Source: Shewanella oncorhynchi | GTDB lineage: Bacteria; Pseudomonadota; Gammaproteobacteria; Enterobacterales; Shewanellaceae | NCBI RefSeq assembly: GCF_012584455.1 | Contig: NZ_JABAEB010000011.1 | Span: forward strand, 112,991 to 176,990 | Length of the DNA stretch: 64,000 nucleotides | Reading direction: 5' to 3' | Shown: piece by piece, positions 53,512 to 63,326 of the stretch | Layout of the letters: the number at the start of each line of letters is the position of its first letter | Numbering within the stretch: the stretch's first letter is position 1 | The notes under the pieces: generated by a model | Seen by the model: the letters and a program-made list of their open reading frames with translations, nothing else | Told to the model about the DNA's origin: nothing | Database searches by the model: none | Program-made: the position numbers and the translations under genes

Positions 53512-54288
53512 TTATTCGGCTAATTGTTGACGCTGTGGTGGCGCATTACAGGCATTCTGCACAAAGGGGTTATGGTTACCTTGGGTTTGCGCTATGGCGT
53601 TATCACGTTTGCACTCAATAGTATCAACTGGATAGGTTTTATCCCATGCCTTAAATAATTTTAATTGGCTAGAGGCGATTTTAAGACCATAGGTCTGCTG
53701 CATATAGAGGTAGGTTCTGGCTATCTTACCGCGGGTATTCGCGGGAGGTTGTGCTTGACGATTCTTAAAGTCGACTACCATAGCACATTGGCCATATTGG
53801 TCGGCCTTACCGTTCCATTGGCTAAATCGGAAGTTGCTGCGATCGCCATTGACCTCACCAATTGCGGGCACCAAATTATGCATGTCCGATTCCATCTTAT
53901 TAAATTCATTACTGTTATCGGCACAGTTTTTACGGCCGCCCTTTTGCCAGCATTGGAGTTGATGGCCAAATTCCCAGGCGGGGACTATGTGTTCCCACTC
54001 GATACGGTTGGCGCGGGTTTCCTGTTTACGGACTTGATAACCACAGCTGGCGAGATCGGGTTTCCACGATTTACCTTTGATCTGAATTTCACAGCCACAG
54101 TAAAAGCTGACTGCGGGCAGAGTACCTTGGCGACTGCCTGCGTAGAGCGCCTGTGACTTGGTTTTCGCTTGGCTGAAACTGCTGGGATGTGACACTGAGG
54201 CACTTGCGGGCACAGATAAGGTCGCCGCCCAAGTGATTAGGCACAACAAAAGTCGCCGTGAATTAACGGTTAAAGAAGCTTTGTTCAA
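53512..54288 (-). CDS. endA: Endonuclease I (periplasmic DNase)
   Basis: 258 residues with a signal peptide (LLLCLITWAATLSVPASA). Conserved His-Asn-type nuclease segments are RIEWEHIVPAWEFG and ESDMHNLVPAIGEVNGDRSN. It cuts double-stranded DNA in the periplasm. The frame starts at TTG 54288, with an in-frame TAA two codons upstream and no ATG or GTG before the signal peptide, so TTG is the likely true start. Confidence 0.93.
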   Translation of the reverse strand: MNKASLTVNSRRLLLCLITWAATLSVPASASVSHPSSFSQAKTKSQALYAGSRQGTLPAVSFYCGCEIQIKGKSWKPDLASCGYQVRKQETRANRIEWEHIVPAWEFGHQLQCWQKGGRKNCADNSNEFNKMESDMHNLVPAIGEVNGDRSNFRFSQWNGKADQYGQCAMVVDFKNRQAQPPANTRGKIARTYLYMQQTYGLKIASSQLKLFKAWDKTYPVDTIECKRDNAIAQTQGNHNPFVQNACNAPPQRQQLAE

Positions 54289-54417
54289 AATTTATCCCAA
54301 AATAACAAACACTACGCGAGCCTTTGGCTCATCTTTTATGGCGTGATGGTAAGGGAAATATCGCTGTTTATGCAAATTGAGTCGTACTTAGGTGGGGGTT
54401 TTGTTTGCTGAAAGTCG

Positions 54418-55077
54418 CTAGATCGCAGTTAAATGGGTCTTACAGCGTTTACAGATATAACGACTTTCACCACGCAGCACCTTGTTATGGCGGCGAATAC
54501 TCAGTCGAATCGGTCCACAGGCGCAGCGATACTCAACATCGCGACTCGTAACTGAAGTGGTATTAAAGCTATGTGTGGTACTCGGATTGACCTTAAATAC
54601 CGTTAACATCAAAGATTGCCATTCTTTACCGTGGGGCTTGGTTTTGCCAAAAAGCTGAAAACACAGTAAATGACAAATTTCGTGGGGGACGACCTCAGTC
54701 AGAAATGCCTCGCTGTTTTCGCGTAGCAATACAGGATTGAATCGCAAGCGATTCTGTTGCAGATGAGCCGTACCCGCACTCTTACCCCTTAGACTAAATT
54801 GAGTGACTGGGCGTGGAAAAGTGCGCTTAAGCGATATCTCGGCCTCTTGATAACAAGCTTCAATTCGCTCTAGTACTTGAATTTGTAGTGACGAGAGTGG
54901 GCGTGATGAACCAGTGAAAATATGCGCCTGAGTCGGATTGGGTGCTGGTGGACTCGTTATCACCTGCGACTTATCTTGGCTTTGGCCTAAGGCTGCGTGC
55001 GTCGACCTTGACAGCGGGGCAAGTGCTTCACTGCTGCGACGGCGTAAGGCATTGAGTAAGTCAGCGGGTTTCAGCAT
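54418..55077 (-). CDS. sprT: SprT-family zinc metalloprotein
   Basis: 219 residues. SprT core with HEICH (zinc motif HExxH) in VVPHEICHLLCFQLFG, KPHGKEW, and a C-terminal zinc ribbon (CACG...YICKRC). The fold is related to the eukaryotic DNA-protein crosslink protease SPRTN; the bacterial role is poorly known. About 60 extra residues precede the usual SprT start; a hydrophilic, probably disordered extension. Confidence 0.88.
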   Translation of the reverse strand: MLKPADLLNALRRRSSEALAPLSRSTHAALGQSQDKSQVITSPPAPNPTQAHIFTGSSRPLSSLQIQVLERIEACYQEAEISLKRTFPRPVTQFSLRGKSAGTAHLQQNRLRFNPVLLRENSEAFLTEVVPHEICHLLCFQLFGKTKPHGKEWQSLMLTVFKVNPSTTHSFNTTSVTSRDVEYRCACGPIRLSIRRHNKVLRGESRYICKRCKTHLTAI

Positions 55078-55235
55078 AGGGTTAGCGTTGGATCTCGTCG
55101 GTTAAAGATAAAATTGAGTGCTTAAAACTTATCGGTGATTAAGCCTGCCTAAGCGTTCACATCAGAAGCGTTCGCATCATAGCGAACGCTATCTGACAAT
55201 GCCAGTTTCAGCCAGTTTCAGCCAGTGTGACTTGG

Positions 55236-56390
55236 CTATAAACTCGCTGCCGCCTGCATCACCATAGTGCGTACTTGTTCGACTATGGCTTGCTCAGTAT
55301 CTGCGTCATAGCCTTTGACTCTTGGTGTGTGAATGTGGCCGACCTTGGTATGGCTATTAAACTTTTGCTGCAAGACTATGGCGCGATAGGAGATTTCATT
55401 AGAGAGATAACCGCCGCCTGAACCTTCGACTGAGGTTTCGTTTTGCAGTTCGTTTAATGATGTTGCACTAAATTCGCCGCGGGCAAGGGTAGTGACAGTA
55501 TGGTTATCATTGACTTTCCATTGACCATCTTTGACTTGCATAGCCGAAACAGGCAGTGAAAATTCCACAAATTCGGGGCCGATAAAATCTTTACCATTAA
55601 GCTTTGGGGCAACCGGTGCGGTTTTAGTGCCGCCAGTTAGTACGTTTTGGTTATCGGGCGCCGCTGCACTGCGATTTCGCCCTGGGAAACGTTCAATATC
55701 AAAATCAGTTCGGCCCATGCTAACGGTGAACACAAATTGGGTTTTGGGATCGCGATAAATCGGGCTCAATAGCGACTCGATAAGTCCTTGATCAAAATCT
55801 GCAAAACGCACTGGCACCATAGCGGTTTCTATTTGCGCCGTTTTACCATTAATTTCAAAGCGAAAACCATCCAAGGCGAGGGCGACTAAACCTGAAGTAT
55901 TACTCTGGGTGATATCTTTGTCGAGGAAGAAAGGATCGAAACCAGTGAGAAATATTTTGATTTGGACATCATCACCATATTGAATATCGCTAAAACCCCG
56001 TGAGGCCTTTTCAACCGCACTCATTAATATGTCTTGTTGCCAATCGGCCATTTTAAAGTTGGCGCTGGTGGTTTCTAGACTATTAAGCATGGCAAGGCGA
56101 GCCCAGTATAAAGGTCGGTCGTCAAAATGCCCTGACTGTACATCGCGGACAGCTTGTTGCCACAATCTGTGTCCTTGGCGCGCCGCTAATTGGGTGGCGT
56201 CAACTTCGTTTTTCTTTGAGCTCAGTTGAGCCAGACCATCGTCAAGTGCTTGATAGCGAGTGACTACGTCGCCTATGGTTTTTTCGGCTGCTGGTAGGCG
56301 GGAAACTTCAACGTCACCAAATAACTGCACGGCACTGGCTGTAGTCATTAAGCTGGTGGTGAGGATGAGTGTTAACACTGGCTTCAACAT
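55236..56390 (-). CDS. Peptidase C15 (pyroglutamyl-peptidase I)-like secreted protein, Cys position replaced by Ser
   Basis: 384 residues with a signal peptide. The C15 fold is marked by FLTGFDPF, VSMGRTDFDIERFPGRNR (Glu site) and the C-terminal GHIHTPR (His site). The expected nucleophile motif AGTFVCN appears as GGGYLSN, giving Ser330 where the family has Cys. An N-terminal region of about 125 residues precedes the domain. The gene next to blaOXA-48-type genes in Shewanella is described as a C15 peptidase, which fits. Activity is uncertain. Confidence 0.78.
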   Translation of the reverse strand: MLKPVLTLILTTSLMTTASAVQLFGDVEVSRLPAAEKTIGDVVTRYQALDDGLAQLSSKKNEVDATQLAARQGHRLWQQAVRDVQSGHFDDRPLYWARLAMLNSLETTSANFKMADWQQDILMSAVEKASRGFSDIQYGDDVQIKIFLTGFDPFFLDKDITQSNTSGLVALALDGFRFEINGKTAQIETAMVPVRFADFDQGLIESLLSPIYRDPKTQFVFTVSMGRTDFDIERFPGRNRSAAAPDNQNVLTGGTKTAPVAPKLNGKDFIGPEFVEFSLPVSAMQVKDGQWKVNDNHTVTTLARGEFSATSLNELQNETSVEGSGGGYLSNEISYRAIVLQQKFNSHTKVGHIHTPRVKGYDADTEQAIVEQVRTMVMQAAASL

Positions 56391-56720
56391 GTTTGGCTTC
56401 CCTGTAGTGATTAGACGTTATTCATTGGAAATAATGATTATTTTTTTCGTGCGGATAGTCTCTTATGCCAAAAAGTATGCACTACAAGCTGAGGGTAATA
56501 AAGTTAAGCTCAGTGATCTTTGTCATCTTATGCCAATATCTTCTATCACAAATCATGTGGCGCTGGCATTAACCCATCTGCAACAGTGCAATAGGGTCTA
56601 GTTTGCCTCTTTTTTGCCACAATTGGTCAGCAGTTTGCTAGGGCTTGCCAAAACCCTAAGTGATAGCCTTAATCACTTTTTTAGTTCATTGGATTGTTTG
56701 TTTTTCTACAAGGAGACTTT
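56391..56720. other. Intergenic region between C15 peptidase and beta-lactamase
   Basis: Contains the divergent promoters and a possible small gene (56434-56601, listed separately). A promoter for the beta-lactamase is expected at about 56640-56700; no consensus -35/-10 pair is clear. Confidence 0.35.
56434..56601 (+). CDS. Possible small protein (55 residues)
   Basis: From ATG 56434 the frame encodes a basic, protein-like sequence (SYAKKYALQAEGNKVKLSDL, then ISSITNHVALALTHLQQC). GGAAAT is the only ribosome-like site and is very close to the ATG. No family is recognised. It could be a real small gene or a leader frame upstream of the beta-lactamase. Confidence 0.35.
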   Translation: MIIFFVRIVSYAKKYALQAEGNKVKLSDLCHLMPISSITNHVALALTHLQQCNRV

Positions 56721-57545
56721 ATGCGTTTGTTCACCATATCGGCTGTGCTGGTGATGTCGTCTATTTTAGTGTCGTCAAGCTTAGTGGCGCCGACTTTTGC
56801 ATCTACTACAGCTAAGGAGTGGCAAGAAACCCGCAGTTGGGATGCTAGTTTTACTCAGCACCAAACTAAAGGCGTAGTGGTGTTATGGAATGAAAACAAG
56901 CAACAGGGATTCACTAATAATCTTAAACGTGCCAATCAAGGTTTTTTACCTGCATCGACGTTTAAGATTCCTAACAGTTTGATCGCGCTAGAGCTTGGCG
57001 TGGTGAAGGATGAGCATCAAGTCTTTAATTGGGATGGTAAAAGTCGAGATATCGCAACTTGGAATCGTGATCATAACCTTATTACTGCAATGAAGTATTC
57101 GGTTGTGCCTGTCTACCAAGAGTTTGCTCGCCAAATTGGTGAGGCGCGTATGTCGAAGATGATCGCCTCGTTTGATTATGGTAATGAGGATATTTCGGGA
57201 AATTTGGATAGCTTTTGGTTAGATGGTGGCATACGAATTTCGGCTACGGAGCAAATCGATTTCCTACGTAAGCTTTATCACAACAAGATACACGCTTCTG
57301 AGCGCAGTTTACGTATTGTTAAGCAAGCCATGCTGACTGAAGCGAATTCTGACTATATTATCCGTGCGAAAACCGGTTATGCAGTCAGAGCAGAACCAAG
57401 CATTGGCTGGTGGGTAGGTTGGGTTGAACTCGATGATAATGTATGGTTTTTTGCGATGAATATGGATATTCCCGACGCCGCAGGTTTACCATTGCGTCAA
57501 GCCATTACTAAGGAAATCTTAAAACGGGAACGCGTTATTCCTTAG
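56721..57545 (+). CDS. blaOXA: Class D beta-lactamase, OXA-48 family, chromosomal
   Basis: 274 residues from ATG 56721 (AAGGAG just upstream), with a signal peptide longer than that of OXA-48 (265). Active-site motifs are intact: S79-T-F-K82 (OXA-48 S70-K73), S127-V-V and K217-T-G-Y, plus FWLDGG containing the lysine-shielding Trp. Most of the mature protein is near-identical to OXA-48. The beta5-beta6 loop differs: YAVRAEPSIGW in place of YSTRIEPKIGW. It hydrolyses beta-lactams in the periplasm; carbapenemase strength cannot be read from sequence. The C15-OXA-lysR-carboxylase setting is that of chromosomal Shewanella genes, without IS1999. Confidence 0.93.
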   Translation: MRLFTISAVLVMSSILVSSSLVAPTFASTTAKEWQETRSWDASFTQHQTKGVVVLWNENKQQGFTNNLKRANQGFLPASTFKIPNSLIALELGVVKDEHQVFNWDGKSRDIATWNRDHNLITAMKYSVVPVYQEFARQIGEARMSKMIASFDYGNEDISGNLDSFWLDGGIRISATEQIDFLRKLYHNKIHASERSLRIVKQAMLTEANSDYIIRAKTGYAVRAEPSIGWWVGWVELDDNVWFFAMNMDIPDAAGLPLRQAITKEILKRERVIP

Positions 57546-57637
57546 CCCATGCTAGGTAGCGTAAGCATAGCGTATCCAAACCTTGCGAGAATTGCGTATG
57601 AAGCTGCCTACTTAGCTGACATCAATCGTGATACTGA

Positions 57638-57666
57638 AAGCCTAGACTCAGATCTAGGCTTTTTTA
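57638..57666 (+). terminator. Terminator of the beta-lactamase gene
   Basis: A perfect 9-bp stem (AAGCCTAGA/TCTAGGCTT) with a 6-nt loop is followed by a T-run. It lies between the converging beta-lactamase and lysR genes. Confidence 0.9.
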
Positions 57667-57709
57667 TTGGGCTTTCTTGAAACAGGCTTCATTGATGCGA
57701 CGGGAAACA

Positions 57710-58621
57710 TTAACCCATTAGGGATTGCAGGCTTTCTTGGCTGCTGAAGCGTTTTACAAAGAAATCTAAGAAGACACTGATGTTGGTGGCCAGTTGGCGT
57801 CGGCTCGAATAAACCCCATAAACCTTAAAAGGTTCAATCGGCCACTCCTGTAAAATTGGTACTAGCTGTCCATTAGCAAGTTCGGTCTTACAGGCTGAAT
57901 TGGATAACATGGCGATGCCAAAATCATCTATGGCTAATTGCTTCACCATTATCGGGCTGTTGACCCTCACTTTACGCTGAAAGTTCGCCATGGTTTTACG
58001 CGAACCTTTACCCAGTGGCCAAATTGGTGCTGAGCGAGAAGTCCCCAATAAAATCCCACTGTGCAGGCTGAGTTCCTTTGGAGTCGCGGGTGTGCCTTTG
58101 AGTTTTAAGTATGCAGGGCTTGCCACTAAAATTGGCTGGCGTTCAAACAGTAATCTTGCGACTAAGTCCGACGATTGAAGTGGGCCATATTTGATGGCTA
58201 TGTCATATCCTTCACCGACTAAACCAATATCGTTGTCGGTAAACTGGACATCCAATTCAACATTGGGATATAAACGCATAAATCCGCTACAGAGGTTAGC
58301 GATAAGTTCTTGGCTAAATGACACTGGGATTGCAATGCGTAATGATCCTGACACATCATCGTGAGTATTCTCGATAACTGCCTTGGCCGCTTCTACCTCA
58401 TTGCGAATCGAATCACAGTGTTGATAAAAGAGTGCCCCGATTTGGGTCAAACTCAGATTACGGGTGTCGCGCTGTAGTAATCGCACGCCAAGTTGTTCTT
58501 CTAGCTGCGCGATTTTGCGACTTATGGTGGATTTTGGGTGGCCGGTTTCACGTGCAGCTTGGGAGAATCCCTTCGCTCTAACTACGGCTGCAAATAGCAT
58601 CATACCGTTTAAATCTGGCAT
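57710..58621 (-). CDS. LysR-family transcriptional regulator
   Basis: 303 residues. N-terminal winged helix (AARETGHPKSTISRKIAQLEEQLGVRLLQR) and a LysR substrate-binding domain (about 90-295). It is divergent from the fused carboxylase gene, with 121 bp between them, so that gene is the more likely target than the converging beta-lactamase. This is the lysR known beside blaOXA-48-type genes. Inducer unknown. Confidence 0.92.
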   Translation of the reverse strand: MPDLNGMMLFAAVVRAKGFSQAARETGHPKSTISRKIAQLEEQLGVRLLQRDTRNLSLTQIGALFYQHCDSIRNEVEAAKAVIENTHDDVSGSLRIAIPVSFSQELIANLCSGFMRLYPNVELDVQFTDNDIGLVGEGYDIAIKYGPLQSSDLVARLLFERQPILVASPAYLKLKGTPATPKELSLHSGILLGTSRSAPIWPLGKGSRKTMANFQRKVRVNSPIMVKQLAIDDFGIAMLSNSACKTELANGQLVPILQEWPIEPFKVYGVYSSRRQLATNISVFLDFFVKRFSSQESLQSLMG

Positions 58622-58742
58622 GTTATTCCCACTGTCTCATATTTGGAACAAAGCGTCCTATGCAGTTTAATGGCATTTGACGGGATAACAAAGTTATATT
58701 TATTGGCTAAAAATTTTCAGAGGCTAAGCAGAGGATCTTTTG

Positions 58743-61700
58743 ATGACCAGCAATAATCAGCCCAAACACATGACTCAAGCCCAAACGCCCGATCCGCTTT
58801 TTTTACAGGCCGAGCATTTGGCAAAAGATTTTTCTCTGTTTCCTAAGCACAGTAAACAGAGTTTATCGGAAGAAATTAAAGGTCTTTTAAATGAGGATGC
58901 TATTCAAGCAAACTTAAAAGACTTGGCATCTTTAGATGTCGACGGTTACGTTGCTAAAGTGATCCAGCCGACCCAAGATAAAGGTCGTCCTGGTGCAAAA
59001 CGTATTATTGCCGATCTTAAAGGTCGTTTGATTACGGAAACTCACTTGGGCTCTTTTTACAGTGCTGAGGTCGAGCTGAACTTTGGTTCACGCACTCGTC
59101 GTATTGGCTTTATTGCCCAAGAACGCACTACCGCTAACGGTGCTTGGATGCCTGAGCATCATTACGCCGCTTGTAAGGCAATTCGTCATTTCGCCGAATT
59201 GTCTATGCCTATTATCTATTTAATTGATACCCCAGGGGCGGATGCTGGCGAAATCGCTAACAGCCAAAACCAAGCGCATTCAATTTCTAAAGCTATCGCA
59301 GAAAGCGCCAATGTTGACGTACCGACAGTCGGTATCGTAATTGGTGCTGGTTATTCTGGTGGCGCAATTCCATTAGCGGCGGCGAACATTCTGTTGTCGT
59401 TGCGTGACGGTATTTTCAATACGATCCAGCCACAAGGTCTGCAAAGTATTGCCCGTAAGTACAACTTATCTTGGCAAGAATGTGCGAAATCTGTGGGTGT
59501 ATCACCAGAAGAGCTTTATACCTCAGGTTGTATCGACGGTATCATCGACTTTTCACCTGGCGATCGTGACGAGCGTCAGCACAATCTGCGCCGCGCTATT
59601 ATTAGCAGCGTAGAAGCGGTTGAGCGTGCAGCGATGAATTTTGTGCGTGAATCTAAAGATTTACGTGAGCATTATGATCGCAGTTTAACTCGTTTCCTTA
59701 ATCCATCTAAAAACTTGATGGCTTTGGAACTGAACGCAGAATTGGCTGTGGCAACGAGCCCGACCAGTCACCATAACTTGTTTGGTAGCGCCTATCGCTA
59801 TTTGCGTTATTTAACGCTACGTAGCCGTATCCATTCTATTTCTCAAGAGCAATATGGTCGTCTGTCACGTGCTAGCGTGCCAGAAGGTGATCTGTTGGCA
59901 CGTATTCAACAGGAACAAGACCGTGTGTTCCAAGCTTGGTTGTCTAACCCTGACAAGCTAGTTTATGACGAAGATTTGAATAAATTATGGACTAACTTTG
60001 TCGCTAAGCGTGACGAAGTCTCGACCGAGCGTAACATGCTGACACGTTTGATTTTGGGTGAGCCAAAAGAGAACTATAAAAAAGCACGTAAGGCGCTGTT
60101 ATTCAACATCAGTTGGTCTTTATATCACCGCTGGAAAAGCAATGCGGCTAACAACTTCAAAGGGCTTATTCAGCACTTAGAAAATTTGCCAAAGTCTGTG
60201 ACTCAAGCTAAATGGCCTGAGCTGAATCAACTGACTGTGCTGGATGTGGTGGTAAATGAAGAACTGCGTGAAGACTTTATTTGGCAATGCCATAATATTC
60301 TGATCTTCAATGCCTTGTATGACAACGTTGTGGGCAGCTTAGCGTCAATCGCTAAAGAAGCCATGATGTCGAAGAGTTTGTCACGTAACTCAGTGAATAA
60401 CCTGTTGCACAAGTCAATTGACCATGCATTGTCGACGCAAGATACCTCGAACGACAAAGCTAAGTTCTATAAGTGGCTCAAGTATTTTATGGGTCAATCG
60501 AACCGCGCCGATTTGTTGGTGCGAGTAGAGCAGTGGAAGAGTGTGGGTTTCCCACAACTTAACGACAGTCTATTCGTGGTACTGACTTACTTCTTCGAGC
60601 GTTTACTGCCTGAGTATTTCGATAGTGAAAGCGATACCAGCAAGTACACTGGCGCGATCAACCCTGTGCGTATCGGTCGTCGTAAGGACTTCTGGAACCG
60701 CTTGACCATGGGTTATCAAGATCTATTGATCCAAAAAGTGCTACGTGACGAAAAACGTAAAGGCAACATGACTTGGGAAAATGTGGTGAAGCAGTTCTTT
60801 ACCCATTTCGAAGAGATCAACGGCGACAAAATGTCGGCTAACTTGCTCAACTTCCCAGGCTTCCGTTTATCGATTGAAGACGCATTAGATAAAGGCATTC
60901 GCCCATGTGGTTTGATCACAGGTATTGCTGACTTTAAAGAAAAAGGTCAAAAAGTGCGTGTGGGTGTGGCAGTGTCTAACACCGCATTCCAAGCGGGTGC
61001 ATTCGATATGGCCAGTGCTGAGAAATTCTCTGCACTATTAATCGAGTGTGCTAAGCGTAAATTACCCGTTGTGTGCTTTATCAGTTCAGGCGGTATGCAG
61101 ACTAAAGAAGGCGCCGCGGCGCTATTCTCTATGGCTGTGGTGAACGATCGTATCACGCGCTTTATTCGTGATAACGAATTGCCAGTACTGATGTTTGGTT
61201 TTGGTGACTGTACCGGTGGTGCGCAGGCGAGTTTTGTGACTCACCCATTGGTGCAAACTTACTATCTGTCTGGTACTAACATGCCATTCGCAGGTCAAAT
61301 GGTGGTGCCAGCTTACTTACCATCAACGGCAACGCTGTCTAACTACTTGTCAAAAGTACCTGGCGCAATGGCGGGCTTAGTCCATAACCCATTCAGCGAC
61401 AATTTAGACTCTCAGTTAGCAGGTATCGATCCTCTGATGCCAATGCCTTCGGCAAAAATTAACGATGTGATCATCAATGCACTGTCGACCTTAGTGGTTG
61501 AAGCTACTGTTGAAGAAGAAGTGATCGTGCAGAACGATCCACGTAAGTTAATGAAGCCTATTAACAAAGTATTGGTTCACGCCCGTGGTTGTACAGCTGT
61601 AAAACTTATTCGTAAGGCGCATGACAATAATATCAATGTGGTATTAGTGGCGTCGGATCCTGATATGACATCAGTGCCCGCGGACATGCTCAAAGAAACC

Positions 61701-63296
61701 GACAAGTTAGTTTGTCTCGGTGGTAACACATCGGATGAAAGTTACTTGAACGCATACTCTGTGCTGAAAGTAGCCGAATATGAACAGGTTGATGCATTGC
61801 ATCCAGGTATCGGTTTCCTATCAGAAAGCCCGCAGTTTGCTGCATTGTGTGTGAATAACGGTGTTAACTTCGTCGGTCCTAGCGTGCATTCAATGACGAC
61901 TATGGGTAACAAGTCGAACGCAATTAAGACATCGCAAGCGCAAAACGTACCTGTTGTGCCTGGTTCGCACGGTATTCTGACCAATGCTGAACAAGCCGTA
62001 AACGTGGCGAGCGAAATCGGCTATCCAGTACTGCTTAAAGCGGTACAAGGTGGTGGCGGTAAAGGTATTCAGGTTGTAAAACGTCCTGAAGACATGATTG
62101 GTTTATTCCAAAAAACTGCAACCGAAGCGGCTGCCGCCTTTGGTAACGGTGACTTGTACTTAGAGAAATATGTGACATCACTGCGTCACATCGAAGTGCA
62201 GTTACTGCGTGATAAGTTCGGCAACGCGAAAGTATTAGGTTTGCGTGACTGTTCGGTTCAACGTAACAACCAAAAAGTGGTAGAAGAATCTGGCTCAACT
62301 ATGTTGCCAGATGAGCTGAAGCGACAAGTGCTTGCTTATACCCGTGCCTTAGGCGACGCGACCGATTACATGGGCGCAGGTACCGTAGAGTTTATCTATA
62401 ACTTAGATGCGAACGAAGTCTACTTTATGGAGATGAACACGCGTCTGCAGGTTGAGCATCCAGTCACGGAAGCGACTTCAGGTATTGATATCGTTAGTGC
62501 GCAGTTTGATATTGCCGCTGGCCGTTCAATTGCAGCGTTAGAGCCTAAAGAAATTGGTTATGCGATGGAAGTACGTGTGACGGCTGAGAAAGCGGCGCTC
62601 GATAGCCATGGCATACTGCAGTTGATCCCAAATCCGGGCAAGATCACTGAGTGTGTGTTCCCAGATCATCCAGATGTGGAAATCATTTCGATTGCTGCGC
62701 CAGGTAAAGAAGTATCGCCATACTACGATAGCTTGATTGCGCAAATCATCATGCGCGGTGAAAACCGTGAGGATGTGATTGCCAAACTGTACGAATACTT
62801 AGACAGTGTAGTGCTGAAAGGCATCGCGACTAACATTCCGTTACTCAAGCTGATCTTGAAAGATGGTACCTTCAACGAAGGTGTTTACGACACTAACTAT
62901 CTGCCACGCTTAATGGCCGAGCTCGATATTCCTGCGTTGATCGCAGAAATGGAAGCTGCCGCTGAAACTGTGGAAGTAGATACTGAGTCACTGCGTGTTG
63001 GCGAAAGTAACGAACTGAAAGTGTTAGCCCAAGGCGCAGGTATCTTCTATACCTCTTCTGCACCGGGTGAAGCGGACTTCGTGAAAGAAGGTGACATAGT
63101 CACAGTCGATCAAACACTAGCACTAACAGAAGCGATGAAGATGTTCTCGCAAGTGACCTTAGCCGGCTTTAACCGTCAGAGTGCGATTCTGTACCCTGAA
63201 GATAAGAAGTATCGTATAGAGCGCATCCTGAACAGCAATGGTCAGCAAGTGTCTCAAGGCGACTTACTGTTCGTGGTCTCGCCTGTTGAAGAATAA
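58743..63296 (+). CDS. Single-chain biotin-dependent acyl-CoA carboxylase (CT + BC + BCCP fusion)
   Basis: 1517 residues from ATG 58743 (GAGG upstream). Order: an AccA-like carboxyltransferase half (about 75-300, IDTPGADAGEIANSQNQAH; IVIGAGYSGGAIPL), a connecting region (about 300-700), a second AccD-like carboxyltransferase half (about 700-920, ISSGGMQTKEG; FGFGDCTGGAQAS), biotin carboxylase (about 945-1385, ATP loop GGGGKGIQ; EMNTRLQVEHPVTE) and a C-terminal biotinyl domain with EAMKM (K1466). All catalytic parts of an acetyl- or propionyl-CoA-type carboxylase sit in one chain. The substrate is unclear; classical AccABCD presumably lies elsewhere. Confidence 0.9.
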   Translation: MTSNNQPKHMTQAQTPDPLFLQAEHLAKDFSLFPKHSKQSLSEEIKGLLNEDAIQANLKDLASLDVDGYVAKVIQPTQDKGRPGAKRIIADLKGRLITETHLGSFYSAEVELNFGSRTRRIGFIAQERTTANGAWMPEHHYAACKAIRHFAELSMPIIYLIDTPGADAGEIANSQNQAHSISKAIAESANVDVPTVGIVIGAGYSGGAIPLAAANILLSLRDGIFNTIQPQGLQSIARKYNLSWQECAKSVGVSPEELYTSGCIDGIIDFSPGDRDERQHNLRRAIISSVEAVERAAMNFVRESKDLREHYDRSLTRFLNPSKNLMALELNAELAVATSPTSHHNLFGSAYRYLRYLTLRSRIHSISQEQYGRLSRASVPEGDLLARIQQEQDRVFQAWLSNPDKLVYDEDLNKLWTNFVAKRDEVSTERNMLTRLILGEPKENYKKARKALLFNISWSLYHRWKSNAANNFKGLIQHLENLPKSVTQAKWPELNQLTVLDVVVNEELREDFIWQCHNILIFNALYDNVVGSLASIAKEAMMSKSLSRNSVNNLLHKSIDHALSTQDTSNDKAKFYKWLKYFMGQSNRADLLVRVEQWKSVGFPQLNDSLFVVLTYFFERLLPEYFDSESDTSKYTGAINPVRIGRRKDFWNRLTMGYQDLLIQKVLRDEKRKGNMTWENVVKQFFTHFEEINGDKMSANLLNFPGFRLSIEDALDKGIRPCGLITGIADFKEKGQKVRVGVAVSNTAFQAGAFDMASAEKFSALLIECAKRKLPVVCFISSGGMQTKEGAAALFSMAVVNDRITRFIRDNELPVLMFGFGDCTGGAQASFVTHPLVQTYYLSGTNMPFAGQMVVPAYLPSTATLSNYLSKVPGAMAGLVHNPFSDNLDSQLAGIDPLMPMPSAKINDVIINALSTLVVEATVEEEVIVQNDPRKLMKPINKVLVHARGCTAVKLIRKAHDNNINVVLVASDPDMTSVPADMLKETDKLVCLGGNTSDESYLNAYSVLKVAEYEQVDALHPGIGFLSESPQFAALCVNNGVNFVGPSVHSMTTMGNKSNAIKTSQAQNVPVVPGSHGILTNAEQAVNVASEIGYPVLLKAVQGGGGKGIQVVKRPEDMIGLFQKTATEAAAAFGNGDLYLEKYVTSLRHIEVQLLRDKFGNAKVLGLRDCSVQRNNQKVVEESGSTMLPDELKRQVLAYTRALGDATDYMGAGTVEFIYNLDANEVYFMEMNTRLQVEHPVTEATSGIDIVSAQFDIAAGRSIAALEPKEIGYAMEVRVTAEKAALDSHGILQLIPNPGKITECVFPDHPDVEIISIAAPGKEVSPYYDSLIAQIIMRGENREDVIAKLYEYLDSVVLKGIATNIPLLKLILKDGTFNEGVYDTNYLPRLMAELDIPALIAEMEAAAETVEVDTESLRVGESNELKVLAQGAGIFYTSSAPGEADFVKEGDIVTVDQTLALTEAMKMFSQVTLAGFNRQSAILYPEDKKYRIERILNSNGQQVSQGDLLFVVSPVEE

Positions 63297-63326
63297 GCTC
63301 AGCGTTTAACTCCATAGCTGAATGAG

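Noticed and set aside
55201..55227. 10-bp tandem repeat (GCCAGTTTCA) downstream of the C15 peptidase gene
   Set aside because: Only about 2.5 units, non-coding, no likely function; nearby 9-bp hairpin (55167-55190) lacks a T-run.
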